Shown: positions 11,321-22,698, counted from the first letter of the stretch. The stretch: 64,000 bases of DNA from Ostrinia nubilalis (GCF_963855985.1 NC_087097.1:1459001-1523000), one strand, 5' to 3'. The notes: generated by a model not told the origin, from the letters alone. Translations and numbers: made by a program.

Positions 11321-12310
11321 TATACTAATATTATAAAGAGGAAAGATTTGTATTTTTGTATGTTTGTATTGAATAGGATCCGAAACCACTGAAGCGATTT
11401 AAATGAAATTTGGTACACAGTTAGTCTATCAGTCTAGCTAGAGCATTCGAAGTAACATAGGCTATTTTCCAATGCGAAAAAAAGGTTGTAAGGGGTTAAA
11501 AGGGGGGATGAAAGGTTGTACGTAAGTATTGTCATTTTTAAAGCTAGAAACTTGAATCTTATTTTTTAAGCTTTTGATTAAATATTAATAAGTACTTTAT
11601 GACTTTCAAAGTTTGTGAAAGTTAGTGTGGAAATTTGTAATTTTTGAAGATAGAACGATGAAATTTTTTTTCTTTGGTTTTTGATTAGGTATAAATAAAA
11701 ATGACATTTAATGTTTGTAAAAAAATACTCAAGGGTCTTAAATAACAATAGGGAATAGGGGAGGAAAGTGTGTATGGAAATAATAATATGTAAGGTTTAT
11801 GTGGGTCCCGTGGCGCGGCGCGGTTTTCTGGGGAAATACCCTAGTAGTGTGTTTATCTGAACGGGCAGACACGTGAGGCTACATTGCGAATTAATTACAA
11901 ATGCGATATGCTTACACGTTTTTTCCTTAATTTAATTTATTTTCTCCGTGAAATTAGACAGCTTTTAGAGTATTTATAACATAAATGTGAAGTCTTGTTT
12001 GAAATCAAAATGTATATTATTATTACGCGGGTAAAAGTGACTTAGGTCGCGGGTAATAATTAGTCTATACTAATATTATAAAGAGGGAAGATTTGCATTG
12101 TGTATGTTATACTCGTAATAATACGAGTATGTTTGTATTGATTTGGCTCCGAAATTACTAGACTGAATTCAAAAACTCTTTATCCGTTAGACTCCTCTAA
12201 TCTTTTTCTGATGAACATAGGCACATTTTACTCATAATTTTTAATTTTTTTGTTAAATACAAATAATTGTCAAATACTTCTATGAAGCCGGGGTGGGCCG
12301 CTAGGCCCGC
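11320..12310. repeat. Dispersed short repeats between LINE relics and lipase 1
   Basis: Contains two ACTAATATTATAAAGAGG starts (11325, 12065) and the GGGGTGGGCCGCTAGGCCCGC end just before the lipase gene. The same block is in unit 3 (42620-43725); unit 2 keeps only a short version (19060-19290). Confidence 0.5.
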
Positions 12311-12352
12311 TAGTAATTTGTAGTATTTTGAAAGTATATTTAATTGCTCAAG

Positions 12353-13558
12353 TTAGTTGTATTTGTCTATCACTTCTAGTAGGTACGGATAGAAGTTCTC
12401 AGTCATATACCGACCCCAAAAAAAATCGACGTGGTTAAATTTTTTGTATGGGAGCACTTGGTAGTGCACCACGTTGGGCAGCGACGCCCTCAGCAGCTCC
12501 GCGTCTTCCACCGTGCCCAGGAAGTCCTGCTCGCCCACGAACAAGGCTGATTTCATCCTCACCTTCTTTAAATCAAACTCGGGTGGATTCAGTCTTTTAT
12601 AAACTTTCAAATTCTCTAAAGAACCGTAATCAAATCTTGCAAATTTCTTACTCCGAGCCACCTGTATCAAATGATCAAAAACCTTAAGTGATGTGCCTCC
12701 TGGGAAATGGCCATATATTGTCTTTTGGAATTCCGGCTCAAATCCATCGGTATCTTCGCCAACAAGCGAAAATAGTCCTATTTTAATGCACAAAGTGTAA
12801 CCACCGGGGACGAGACATATTGCTTGAAAAAGTGGCGCTGTCTGATTGTAATTTTCAACTTCGTAAATATTCAGTAACTTTAAGCCATCTACCAGCAGCG
12901 GCCCCAAAGCCACTCCCACAGTTGCAACGCCGCGTAAATTTTGTATAAAACTTATAGGAGCCAACGATATGCCAATTTTGATTTTATCGTTATACTCCGG
13001 CAACTCGGCTCCCAGGACGTACAGCATCGTGGTGCCGAGCGAGTGCCCGATGGCCATGAGTTTCGCTTGTCCAGTCTTCTCCAGAATGAAGTCTATGGTG
13101 GATGGAATGTCGTATATGGCTTGTTCATAGAAGCTGAAATCGAAGAACTGACTTGGTTGCGTATCAGGATCTAGAGTGATGTGCTTCCGCGAATACCTGG
13201 AGCCCCGCAAGTTGATCGCCCACACGTCGAACCCTCGCCTGGCGAGAGTGATGGCCAGAGATATATTTCCTCGTTCAATCCAGCTGTCCGCGGTGAGAAT
13301 GTTGCCATGTATGAGCAGCACAGGGCTAGAAACATTCCCAGGGATGTGGAACAGCGACAATATATAACCATCCTCGGTAATGACGTTTTCTTGCTCAGCA
13401 GGAAATCCGTATTTGGCTGCAATTCCAGGAAACGTGAGTCTCCCATCTTCTGATAGTTTGTCAGGCTGAGGTTCCAGTAACAGTGAATTGACTGCTCCAC
13501 TGATGTGTAGTATTATGGTACAAATTATGCCTAACGCAAAACTATTTCGAACACTCAT
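12353..13558 (-). CDS. Secreted acid lipase (lipase 1/3-like), copy 1
   Basis: Single-exon gene for a 401-residue alpha/beta hydrolase of the insect acid-lipase family (triacylglycerol ester hydrolysis, in Lepidoptera typically a secreted midgut enzyme). Residues 1-24 form a signal peptide with a hydrophobic stretch LGIICTIILHIS. The HG oxyanion motif is at LLIHG (82-86). The nucleophile elbow GHSLG puts the catalytic serine at 173; Asp345 in VGEQD and His376 in FNHVD complete the triad. Length matches the family. The start is the first ATG; upstream in-frame sequence has no ATG. A TATA-like box lies 116 bases upstream. Copies at 19314 and 43759 share flanks, so it arose by tandem duplication. 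No intron is seen, which is notable. Confidence 0.9.
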   Translation of the reverse strand: MSVRNSFALGIICTIILHISGAVNSLLLEPQPDKLSEDGRLTFPGIAAKYGFPAEQENVITEDGYILSLFHIPGNVSSPVLLIHGNILTADSWIERGNISLAITLARRGFDVWAINLRGSRYSRKHITLDPDTQPSQFFDFSFYEQAIYDIPSTIDFILEKTGQAKLMAIGHSLGTTMLYVLGAELPEYNDKIKIGISLAPISFIQNLRGVATVGVALGPLLVDGLKLLNIYEVENYNQTAPLFQAICLVPGGYTLCIKIGLFSLVGEDTDGFEPEFQKTIYGHFPGGTSLKVFDHLIQVARSKKFARFDYGSLENLKVYKRLNPPEFDLKKVRMKSALFVGEQDFLGTVEDAELLRASLPNVVHYQVLPYKKFNHVDFFWGRYMTENFYPYLLEVIDKYN

Positions 13559-13673
13559 TGTATTATTGTGTTTTCCGAACAAAATAAAATAAAACAATAT
13601 TATTTTTCCTGAAAGGCAGGCAAACTGTATATGAATACAGTACAAGTATTAAAAAATATGCAGTCTATTGTCG

Positions 13674-13679
13674 TTTATA
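13674..13679 (-). promoter_or_regulatory. TATA-like box of lipase 1
   Basis: TATAAA on the minus strand, 116 bases before the ATG, in the context GCAATATAAACGACAATA. The same hexamer and context are kept in units 2 and 3. The transcription start is not determined. Confidence 0.4.
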
Positions 13680-13699
13680 TTGCAAAAGAATTAGAATGG

Positions 13700-14327
13700 A
13701 GATAATAATCCGTATATTTGGAACTTAACAATTCCGGAAACTCCGGGTTTTGTAGTCATTTTCGTATCCATCTTATAGATCTTCAGTAATAATAGGGCTC
13801 TAAGTTCGGATTCTTTCGTTCTCGAAGATTGTAATCAGATCTCAGAATCAAATTGTAATGAGTGGATGAAAAATTACAATTTCTCGACATACCTTTCGGT
13901 TTCAGTAACACTGTGATACTAAATTGTTATCTCTACGATGAAACAACAAAAAAAAACGAGAAATTCAAACAATCCAGTCGATTTTATACCAACTTTGGTT
14001 TCGTTCGCACTAACCTCTGTAGTTTCACCATAACCTTTGCAATTATCAAGGTAACGTGTAGTAAAAATACAATATTCAAATACTCTGATTTTAAAGAAAA
14101 CGGAACGGAAAAACAAAAATTCCGGATTTCCGTAATTTTGTGCCTTTTGTCATCTCTAAACCTGAAAAAGTGTAATACCTAACTGAATGTGTTGTAGAGT
14201 CAGGTGCATAAATTATCAATATTCATCATGACCCGAAACACTACAGTAATTATCTTCGTCTAATTAATTTAATAAGTAGGTACCTATACGAATAAAAGCA
14301 CATCAGACTATAAGTACAATTTTAGAG
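13700..14327. other. Upstream region of lipase 1, conserved in all three units
   Basis: Non-coding sequence 5' of the gene, matched in units 2 (20660-21285) and 3 (45105-45690), with small indels. It holds no coding frame and is a candidate for shared regulatory sequence. Confidence 0.5.
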
Positions 14328-15304
14328 TAATTCACCAACCCGGACCACAAGCCTACGGCCCATTTGGGACGAGTTGCCGTACCAGACGTTGATATGGTTT
14401 AAAGTTTCACGAAAAAAGCAAATCCCATCAAAAACAATACTTGTCAAAAAAACCAAGTCTCGCAACTCAGTTGTTCTACGGTAAAAAGTTGTGAGATCCA
14501 TGTAATACCAAGTCCAGGCCAGGAAATCTTTAACGTTTTACATAAATATATGGACTTGGCCATCGCACTAAATAATTTAATTTACACGTGTTTTCATGCG
14601 ATGGCCAAGTCAATATATTTATGTAAAACGTTAAAGATTTCCTGGCCTGGACTTGGTATTACATGGATCTCACAACTTTTTACCGTAGAACAACTGAGTT
14701 GCGAGACTTGGTTTTTTTGACAAGTATTGTTTTTGATGGGATCTCATTTCTTTTTGTATTTTGTAGACAGCAGTTATGTATCTAGAAAACTGGACCGAAA
14801 TTGAAAAATTTTACTCGACTTGGCGGTTGCACTACCGTGCCCCCAAATATTTTAGTTTTTCCTTGATTCATACACCAAACACTACTTATATTCCAAATTT
14901 GAAGCTTCTAGGTCTACTAGAAGTGCCTTAGAGTTTTGATGATCGGTGAGTCAGTGAGTCAGTGAGTGACAAAATTAACTAACTTTGACCCGTTATAATT
15001 CCTAAACTACTGGTTCAAATTGAATGAAATTTTAAATATAGGTACCGTGTCTTTACAATGCCTGCATAGCTAATAAAAATTCAGCCTTCTAGTTTTATCC
15101 ACAACGAAGTTACAGGCAGTCGAAAATGGCCTGAATTGCTTCGAGAAAAGGATGGAACGGCCGTGCCGCTTTTTTGCTCGACTTGGTGGGGGCACTGCCG
15201 TGCCCCCAGATGGGACGAGTTGACGAATGAAATATTAAATAATTTTGATTTTCCACAACTCGTCCCTAATGGGCCGTAGGCTTGTGGTCCGAGTTGGAGA
15301 ATTA
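14328..15304. mobile_element. Fold-back MITE carrying nested insertions
   Basis: The outer element has inverted ends TAATTCACCAAC...CGGACCACAAGCCTACGGCC and their complement (15208-15304). The same element in unit 2 (21286-21474) is only 189 bp and uninterrupted, so about 790 bp were inserted here near 14422-15212. The insert consists of a 321-bp palindrome and a repeat ending in the hairpin GGGGGCACTGCCGTGCCCCC. Unit 3 lacks the outer element altogether (empty site near 45690). Confidence 0.75.
14422..14742. repeat. 321-bp near-perfect palindrome
   Basis: Arms begin ATCCCATCAAAAACAATACT and meet around 14575-14595. A second copy of exactly the same length is at 24893-25213 in unit 3. It is probably a fold-back mobile unit. 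Confidence 0.8.
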
Positions 15305-15480
15305 CTCCAATTTTGTTGTAAAATCGCTTCTGTTTCTTAGTAACATAAGATACCACCGTATTTAACTTGATGTGCCGTGGTCATCATTTCATAAATGTTC
15401 TACTAGCTTTTGCCCGCGGCTTCACACAACAGCAATATTATGCGCGCGCGAGCGATAAGGATGGGGTAGCTTGGGGTCAT
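15305..15480. other. Junction between units 1 and 2
   Basis: Non-coding. Contains GCTTTTGCCCGCGGCTTCAC and GCGCGCGCGAGCGATAAGG, shared with the unit 2/3 junction (21545-21660) and partly with the unit 3/4 junction (45740-45898), which fixes the repeat phase. Confidence 0.5.
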
Positions 15481-15676
15481 TATACGAAATTTTATCTGCT
15501 CTGCGACCGGACTTGAGAAGTAACCTGATCCAAAGCTGTACTATTTACCTATCTATTTATTCTCAGCCCAAAGTTTTACAGCATACATAAAAAATTCGGT
15601 AATCCACGTGATTTTGAATTCAAAATTTCAGGAGATCGTTGTAGGAGAGTAACTAAATCTCTCTACAAGGCTTATA

Positions 15677-16608
15677 ATTATTTAGTTTAACCCAATCATC
15701 TATTTTATGTATGTATTTATTTATTGTATATTTTATATATTATTTATGTATACTATACAGGGTGGAAACGATAAGTGATCTCACTCGATTATTTCTAAAC
15801 TATACAAGATATCAAAAAACTAGTTACTGATCCTGAAAGTGCTTCATGAGCTCTATTAAACGGTACCAATAATAGGTTAAAGAATAAACTGGATATATCC
15901 GAAAATTCAATGTTTCCGGCTTCCATACATTTGGTACAGCCTCATAATATTAAAAACTACAAAAGATATCGTAAAACTGGTTACTGATCCTAAAAGTGCT
16001 TCACGAGATCTATCCATTGGTATCAATATTAATTACAGAATAAACTTGATCTATCTAAAAATTCAATGTATCCATCTTCCATACATTTAGTACTATCACA
16101 GATATGGCACTAATTTCTTGATAATATTATAGCAAATATGATAGCAAGTAAAGCCTAAAACTAATGTTTTCCATAAATAATTTTAAATAAGAATGCAATT
16201 TACGAGTTTATTTAAGTTTTAAAAAAATTACACTTCTAATATTGAGTGATTGGCATACATTTAGTATGGAAGCTGGAAACATTGAATTTTCAGATAAATC
16301 CCGTTTATTCTGTAACCTGCTATTGGTACCGTTTGAAAGAGCTCGTGAAGCACTTTCAGGAATAGTAACCAGTTTTTTGATATCTTGTATAGTTTAGAAA
16401 AAATCGTGTGAGATCACTTATCGTTTCCACCCTGTATGTAGCATTATTTGTTTTTTGTTTTTCTTTCCTGCACTAGAAGTACCGCCAAACAAATTTCTTT
16501 TCTGCTCAACCCAAAGGTAAACTGGTCGAGAATGCTTTAGTGTATTAAGTTCGCCTTATGTACAAATTTATTTTGGCATTAAAGTTTAAATAAATAAATA
16601 AATATATA
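15677..16608 (+). mobile_element. LINE 3' fragment interrupted by a MITE
   Basis: Sequence absent from unit 1 (empty near 7685) that ends GGCATTAAAGTTTAAATAAATAAATAAAT, a CR1-like LINE tail. The MITE at 15758-16434 splits it. No coding part remains. Confidence 0.55.
15758..16434. mobile_element. 677-bp MITE with long terminal inverted repeats
   Basis: Ends CAGGGTGGAAACGATAAGTG and its complement, with arms of about 185 bp, flanked by TA. Tc1/mariner-type target. A 96-bp deletion derivative sits at 54639-54734 beside lipase 5. Non-coding. Confidence 0.8.
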
Positions 16609-16609
16609 G

Positions 16610-16985
16610 CAGTTGAAGACAATGTTCACAAAAATCGAAAATACTTTTGGAAATACATTAATACCTCCTGGGAGGAGTCCGCATTGTTGCAAGAGAGTCC
16701 GTTTATCAGTGGTGCCAGGACAACAAAATGTTTAAATGGGGCAAAATGTCACCATATAACTTTCACAAAAAAAAAGAATCCCTCTTCAGACCTCTTACTC
16801 CATAAATGGGTCTCAGATTGCCAGGGTTGATGAGATAAGAGATTTGGGTGTCATCCTGGATAAAAAGTTATCATTCATATCGTAATACAATAACATCGTC
16901 AACCGTGCTTCCCGTATGCTTGGTTTCCTCAAACGTGCCACAAAAGATTTTCGTCGAATTGACGTTGTTAGCTATTCTCGAAGCA
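16610..16985 (+). pseudogene. CR1/Jockey-type reverse transcriptase relic (unit 2)
   Basis: Same relic as at 7690-8096. Here MLGFLKRATKDFRRIDVV is readable at 16916. Stops and shifts elsewhere. Confidence 0.55.
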
Positions 16986-17299
16986 TAGTATGGAATGAGA
17001 ATCATTACGATTTTTTGCAGTATTGTATACAGTCCAAAAATTTTTGTTCAACGACAAAAATTTACGAAGTTATAGCCAAATTACTAAAAAAAAGTTCACT
17101 GACTGACCGCCTGGCGCGTATCGTCACCGTTACCGTATCGCTATGTCCAAAAATCGCATTTTCAATCCATACGCTCATACGATTTGATAGAATGCGGAGA
17201 CGCGGTTGGGGTTGGCAACTTATTCAAATAAAGTGTTCTTAGGTATTGTGAGTGTAACTTTATGATTGTTTATTTAAGTATTGAACGTAAATACATAAT

Positions 17300-17505
17300 A
17301 TGAGTGCTAATAAAGTAGAAGTTCTTCCCGCGACCTGTACCAGATCGTCGGTCCACTTAGTAGGAGGCCTGCCCACGCTACGTCTTCCAGCCGGTGGTCG
17401 CCACTCGAGAACTTTTCTGCCCCAACGGCCATCGTCTCTACAAGCTATGTGCCCCGCCCACTGCCAATCACTTTGGTTCTCCTGCGATAGAAGAAGCTGA
17501 AAATA
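17300..17505 (-). pseudogene. RTE-type LINE C-terminal relic (unit 2)
   Basis: Counterpart of 8385-8610 with the same GRRSVGRPPT and GRWGRKVLEW blocks on the minus strand. Confidence 0.55.
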
Positions 17506-17571
17506 AGTTTACATATAGAATGAGATAGAGAGAGATCTCATAAAAACTGCTGCTCCTTTAGAACATATTTT

Positions 17572-17674
17572 GTGTGTAACTGTGTTTTATGAATTTGTAA
17601 TGTGCTTAATAACTTGTGTCATTGTAATGTTTGTGATGAGAAAATAAAGACTATTTATTATTATTATTATTATT
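17572..17674 (+). mobile_element. Short LINE 3' end with (ATT)n tail
   Basis: A 103-bp insertion ending GAGAAAATAAAGACTATT(ATT)n with an ATATTTT duplication on both sides (17565-17571, 17675-17681). Unit 1 has the empty site. In unit 3 a different LINE entered at nearly the same base. Confidence 0.7.
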
Positions 17675-18047
17675 ATATTTTGAGACATCTAAATTCTAGT
17701 AAATGGTCGAGAAACAAAGATTTGGAAAACACGATAATTTATTTAGATACTACCTACTCTAGATCGGGAAAGCAAAAAATGTGGACTGAAATCAACACAA
17801 CGAAAACTTTGCTGTGACTATAGTACTTATTATTATTCTGTGCTAATACAGAGAAAATACCAATACACAGCATAGACTACGTAGATATCTAAATTCTAAA
17901 TACCTACTTATATTTCGCCTACCGAGATTTTAACGGCAAATTCAATTTTTTACCTTAAACAACTCCTGTTTATATGTCATAGCGATTAAATTACTTTCAT
18001 ATTAACAAGTTTACTGCTGCGCAATTGCTATGACATTTATATAGTCA

Positions 18048-18215
18048 TTGAAAGAGGTTGGAAAACGCAGCGTTGGACGTCAAGGTGGACCGACACGACC
18101 TCATAAAGGCAGCAGGAAAGCGCTGGATACAGGCCACTACCAACCGGGCAATGTGGAAATCATTAGGGAGGCCTATGTTCAGTAGTGGACGTCCGATGGC
18201 TGAAATGATGATGAT
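18048..18215 (+). pseudogene. RTE-type LINE 3' end (unit 2)
   Basis: Same as 10530-10700: KVDRHDLIKAAGKRWIQATT followed by a TGATGATGATGA tail. Confidence 0.55.
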
Positions 18216-18530
18216 GAATGTTGAAAGACGTTTTCAATTGGCTGATAGACTGGTTTCAAAGATGCATTAAAAAACTAGAAATAGAAAAATAGAAAAAACT
18301 TTATTGACACAATACCACATACAAAAATGGATACATTTATAGTGACATACTCGAATGTACATGTCAAGAAGGTGGTTTTTATAGGTAGACATATTTTTTG
18401 ATTAGATAACTACTTACATATTTCAAAATATATTTGATTGACCATTGAAAAATAGATACGAACAAAGTAGGGAAAAGTACCTCCTCGTGCTTCACAAAAA
18501 TTCGTCCATTGGCCTTTTTTGTCTTATCAG

Positions 18531-18710
18531 TGTGCCTACCATGAGTTTACGTTAGGTGTGCTCGCTAGCGACTGCGTAAAAAAATGACATTTAAATGTAT
18601 GACATATTGTGCAGCGCCCCTAGCGGCTACTTTCAAGAAATAAAATCTTCCTAGAATTTTTTGACGTATTCGCTAGCGAGCTCACCTAACGTAAACTCAT
18701 GGTAGGCACA
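18531..18710. mobile_element. 180-bp MITE, unit-2 specific
   Basis: Inverted ends TGTGCCTACCATGAGTTTAC and its complement (arms about 55 bp), flanked by CAG (18528-18530, 18711-18713). Units 1 and 3 are uninterrupted at this place. Superfamily undetermined. Confidence 0.75.
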
Positions 18711-19313
18711 CAGCTACATGACATAATTATTTGGAAAAAAGTGGTTACGATTATACAAGTTAACTGTTTGATAAACTTTTTAAATATGCACTAGACACTA
18801 CATTAAAATGGATTCACCTAAAACAGTCTAGTTTTTAATTAATTTGCGTCAGTAAATTGATGACTCATTACAAACTAATTATGTACATCCGCCATTCCGC
18901 CACTTTTCAGCACCGATATTGTTTCCTGAAATGGTGATTTGGCACATGTACAAGAGCCCTGAAAATGGCCTATCTACACATCTATCTGATATTCTTCTTC
19001 TTGTCGTGTCGACATCAAACCTACACAGCGTCAGCCCAAAACTCCGCCACAAGAATGGTGTTGTATCTTCTGATATTATAAATAGGAAATATTTGTATTT
19101 TTGTATGTTTGTATTGAATAGGCTCCGAAACCACAGAACCGATTTCAAAAACTCTTTCTCCGTTAGACTCCTCTAATTTTTTTCTGATGAACATAGGCAT
19201 ATATTATTCATAATTTGTTAAATGCAAATTATTGTATAAACTAAGTACTTCTATAAGTACCCGAGCGAAGCCGGGGTGGGCCGCTAGTAATTTATAGTAT
19301 TTAATTACTTAAG

Positions 19314-20519
19314 TTAGTTGTATTTGTCTATCACTTCTAGTAGGTACGGATAGAAGTTCTCAGTCATATACCGACCCCAAAAAAAATCGACGTGGTTAAA
19401 TTTTTTGTATGGGAGCACTTGGTAGTGCACCACGTTGGGCAGCGACGCCCTCAGCAGCTCCGCGTCCGCCACCGTGCCCAGGAAGTCCTGCTCGCCCACG
19501 AACAAGGCTGATTTCATCCTCACCTTCTTTAAATCAAACTCGGGTGGATTCAGTCTTTTATAAACTTTCAAATTCTCTAAAAAACCGTAATCATATCTTG
19601 CAAATTTCTTACTCCGAGCCACCTGTATCAAATGATCAAAAACCTTAAGTGATGTGCCTCCTGGGAAATGGCCATATATTGTCTTTTGGAATTCCGGCTC
19701 AAATCCATCGGTATCTTCGCCAACAAGCGAAAATAGTCCTATTTTAATGCACAAAGTGTAACCACCTGGAATGAGACATATTGCTTGAAAAAGTGGCGCT
19801 GTCTGATTGTAATTTTCAACTTCGTAAATATTCAGTAACTTTAAGCCATCTACCAGCAGCGGCCCCAAAGCCACTCCCACAGTTGCAACGCCGCGTAAAT
19901 TTTGTATAAAACTTATAGGAGCCAACGATATGCCAATTTTGATTTTATCGTTATACTCCGGCAACTCGGCTCCCAGGACGTACAGCATCGTGGTGCCGAG
20001 CGAGTGCCCGATGGCCATGAGTTTCGCTTGTCCAGTCTTCTCCAGAATGAAGTCTATGGTGGATGGAATGTCGTATATGGCTTGTTCATAGAAGCTAAAA
20101 TCGAAGAACTGACTTGGTTGCGTGTCAGGATCTAGAGTGATGTGCTTCCGCGAATACCTGGAGCCCCGCAAGTTGATCGCCCACACGTCGAACCCTCGCC
20201 TGGCGAGAGTGATGGCCAGAGATATATTTCCTCGTTCAATCCAGCTGTCCGCGGTGAGAATGTTGCCATGTATGAGCAGCACAGGGCTAGAAACATTCCC
20301 AGGGATGTGGAACAGCGACAATATATAACCATCCTCGGTAATGACGTTTTCTTGCTCAGCAGGAAATCCGTATTTGGCTGCAATTCCAGGAAACGTGAGT
20401 CTCCCATCTTCTGATAGTTTGTCAAGCTGAGGTTCCAGTAGCAGTGAATTGACTACTCCACTGATGTGTAGTATTATGGTACAAATTATGCCTAACGCAA
20501 AACTATTTCGAACACTCAT
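19314..20519 (-). CDS. Secreted acid lipase, copy 2
   Basis: A 401-residue single-exon paralogue of the lipase at 12353, differing at six positions (A22V, P32L, V250I, F309Y, S313F, E351A). Signal peptide, LLIHG oxyanion motif, GHSLG elbow with Ser173, Asp345 and His376 are all kept, so it should be active. The start is the first ATG, and a TATA-like box lies 116 bases upstream as in copy 1. The near identity and shared flanks point to very recent duplication or gene conversion with copy 1. No frameshift or stop is present. E351A lies near the catalytic acid loop and is the only change close to the active site. Confidence 0.9.
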   Translation of the reverse strand: MSVRNSFALGIICTIILHISGVVNSLLLEPQLDKLSEDGRLTFPGIAAKYGFPAEQENVITEDGYILSLFHIPGNVSSPVLLIHGNILTADSWIERGNISLAITLARRGFDVWAINLRGSRYSRKHITLDPDTQPSQFFDFSFYEQAIYDIPSTIDFILEKTGQAKLMAIGHSLGTTMLYVLGAELPEYNDKIKIGISLAPISFIQNLRGVATVGVALGPLLVDGLKLLNIYEVENYNQTAPLFQAICLIPGGYTLCIKIGLFSLVGEDTDGFEPEFQKTIYGHFPGGTSLKVFDHLIQVARSKKFARYDYGFLENLKVYKRLNPPEFDLKKVRMKSALFVGEQDFLGTVADAELLRASLPNVVHYQVLPYKKFNHVDFFWGRYMTENFYPYLLEVIDKYN

Positions 20520-20634
20520 TGTATTATTGTGTTTTCCGAACAAAATAAAATAAAACAATATTATTTTTCCTGAAAGGCAGGCAAACTGTATATGAATACA
20601 GTACAAGTATTAAAAAATATGCAGTCTATTGTCG

Positions 20635-20640
20635 TTTATA
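20635..20640 (-). promoter_or_regulatory. TATA-like box of lipase 2
   Basis: TATAAA on the minus strand at the same spacing and context as for lipase 1. Confidence 0.4.
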
Positions 20641-21285
20641 TTGCAAAAGAATTAGAATGGAGATAATATTCCGTATATTTGGAACTTAACAATTCCGGAA
20701 ACTCCGGGTTTTGTAGTCATTTTCGTATCCATCTTATAGATCTTCAGTAATAATAGGGCTCTAAGTTTGGATTCTTTGGTTCTCGAAGATTGTAATCAGA
20801 TCTCAGATCAAATTCTAATGAGTAGATGAGGAATTACAATTTCTCGACATACCTTTCGGTTTCACTAACACTGTGAGACTAAATATTGTTACCTCTACGA
20901 TGAAACAACAAAAAAAAACGAGAAATTCAAACAATCCAGTCGATTTTATACCAACTTTGGTTTCGTTCGCACTAACCTCTGTAGTTTCGCCATAACCTTT
21001 GCAATTATCTTTTAGTAGGTAACGTAGTAAAAATAATTCAAATACTCTGATTTTAAAGAAAACGGAACGGAAAAACAGGAATTCCGGATTTCCGTAATTT
21101 TGTGCCTTTTGCCATCTCTAAACCTGAAAAAGTGTAATACCTAACTGAATATGTTGTAGAGTCAGGTGCATAAATCATCAATATTCATCATGACCCGAAA
21201 CACTATAGTAATTACCTTCGTCTAATTAATTTAATAAGTACCTACACAAATAAAAGCACATCAGACTATAAGTACAATTTTAGAG

Positions 21286-21474
21286 TAATTCACCAACTCG
21301 GACCACAAGCCTACGGCCCATTTGGGACGAGTTGCTGTAGCAGACGTTGATATGGTTTAAAGTTTCACGAAAAAAGCAAATGGGACGAGTTGACGAATGA
21401 GATATTAAATAATTTTGATTTTCCACAACTCGTCCCTAATGGGCCGTAGGCTTGTGGTCAGAGTTGGTGAATTA
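21286..21474. mobile_element. 189-bp fold-back MITE (uninterrupted form)
   Basis: Inverted ends TAATTCACCAACTCGGACCA and complement, with the AACTCGTCCC arm. It is the intact form of the element at 14328-15304. Confidence 0.7.
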
Positions 21475-21849
21475 GTGCAATTTTGTTATAAAATCGCTTC
21501 TATTTCTTAGTAACATAAGATACCACCCTCAATACCACCGTATTTAACTTGATGTGCCGTGGTCATCATTTCATAAATGTTCTACTAGCTTTTGCCCGCG
21601 GCTTCACACAACAGCAATATTATGCGCGCGCGAGCGATAAGGATGGGGTAGCTTGGGGTCATTGTACGAAATTCTATCTGCTCTGCGACCGGACTTGAGA
21701 AGTAAGAAGTAACCTGATCCAAAGCTGTACTATTTACCTATCTATTTATTCTCAGCCCAAAGTTTTACAGCATACATCAAAAATTCGGTAATCCACGTGA
21801 TTTTGAATTCAAAATTTCAGGAGATCGTTGTAGGAGAGTAACTAAATCT

Positions 21850-22698
21850 TTTAAACCAACTGACATCAGAGAAGCCGAATTAAAACTCAATGAGGATCTG
21901 GTCAGCATCTTTAAATGGGCAGCTAAAAACAATTTAGTACTCAACTCCACGAAATCAAAATTTATGGTCTTAGGTTCGAGACATCAGTGTAGGCAAATAT
22001 GTCAAAATAATCCGGCTATCCTTATTAATGATGAGAGGTTGGAACGCGTAAATGTCGCAAGGAATCTGGGTCTAATGTTGGACTCAGAGATGAGGTTCGT
22101 CGAGCACGTTAGTGCTAAGATTCGTGGCGCGTTCTATCGCCTCAAAATGTTATACCACATTAGAGACTATTTGGCCGTACGGATTAGGATTATACTGGTA
22201 GACTCCTTAATTCTTTCCCAGTTCAACTACTGTGACGTAGTCTATCACCCTCGCATTCTATTTGTGACTGAGATGGCCATTCAGCGTGTTCAAAACGCTT
22301 GCGCTAGATTCTGCTTCCAAATACCAAAACGTTCTCATGTTACACCTTACCTTAATAAGGAACGGGTTCTTAAGATGTCAGCACGACGAGAATTACATTT
22401 TATGACTCTTATGCATAAAATTGTCAAAAGTCATACACCTCATTACCTCTACGAGAATCTTGAGTGGACAAAGAACGCACATGGTCTGAACACTCGTGGC
22501 AGAGTGGGAGATAAATTGTGTATACCCATACACAGGACACAAGGCTTTAAAGGTTCTTTTAAATATGCGGCATCAAAGATCTGGAACAATCTTCCTCCAC
22601 CCATGCGAAGCAAAGATTGTTTGCTAAGTTTTAAAGCTTCCATGAAGGAATCGCTTATTCAAAAACAATTAATTTTGAACGAAGTCGCATATAGGTAA
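21850..22698 (+). pseudogene. LINE reverse transcriptase, C-terminal fragment
   Basis: About 282 codons open from the left junction to the stop, without a start of their own. Visible landmarks are the FKWAAKNNLVLNSTKSKF block, NLGLMLDSEMRF, the thumb-region LSQFNYCDVVYHP, and the C-terminal KSFKYAASKIWNNLPP-like segment. It lacks the endonuclease and the catalytic YADD box, so it is inactive. Its single open frame suggests a young insertion. Confidence 0.8.

Larger units (their letters stand above)
6190..15480. repeat. Tandem segmental duplication unit 1
   Basis: The unit begins ACGAAATTTTATCTGCTCTG, recurring at about 15484, 21665 and 45904. It runs through the same order of LINE relics, a lipase gene and its upstream region, up to the next copy of that sequence. 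It carries unit-specific insertions at 6256-7550, 8852-9711, 9847-10515 and within 14328-15304, all absent from units 2 and 3. Confidence 0.8.
15481..21660. repeat. Tandem segmental duplication unit 2
   Basis: Second copy of the unit: LINE relics, lipase copy 2, upstream region, fold-back MITE. It is shorter than unit 1 because it lacks the mariner, the TTTGGCAAA element, the 669-bp MITE and part of the short-repeat block, but has its own insertions at 15677-16608, 17572-17674 and 18531-18710. Confidence 0.8.

Noticed and set aside
12448..13453. Plus-strand reading frames opposite the lipases (also at 19409-20414 and 43854-44859)
   Set aside because: They are antisense shadows of the lipase coding sequence, repeated wherever the gene is repeated, with no known domain.
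12353..13645. Longer lipase starts upstream of the ATG (also for copies 2, 3 and 6)
   Set aside because: The upstream in-frame codons contain no ATG, and the signal peptide begins at the ATG chosen.
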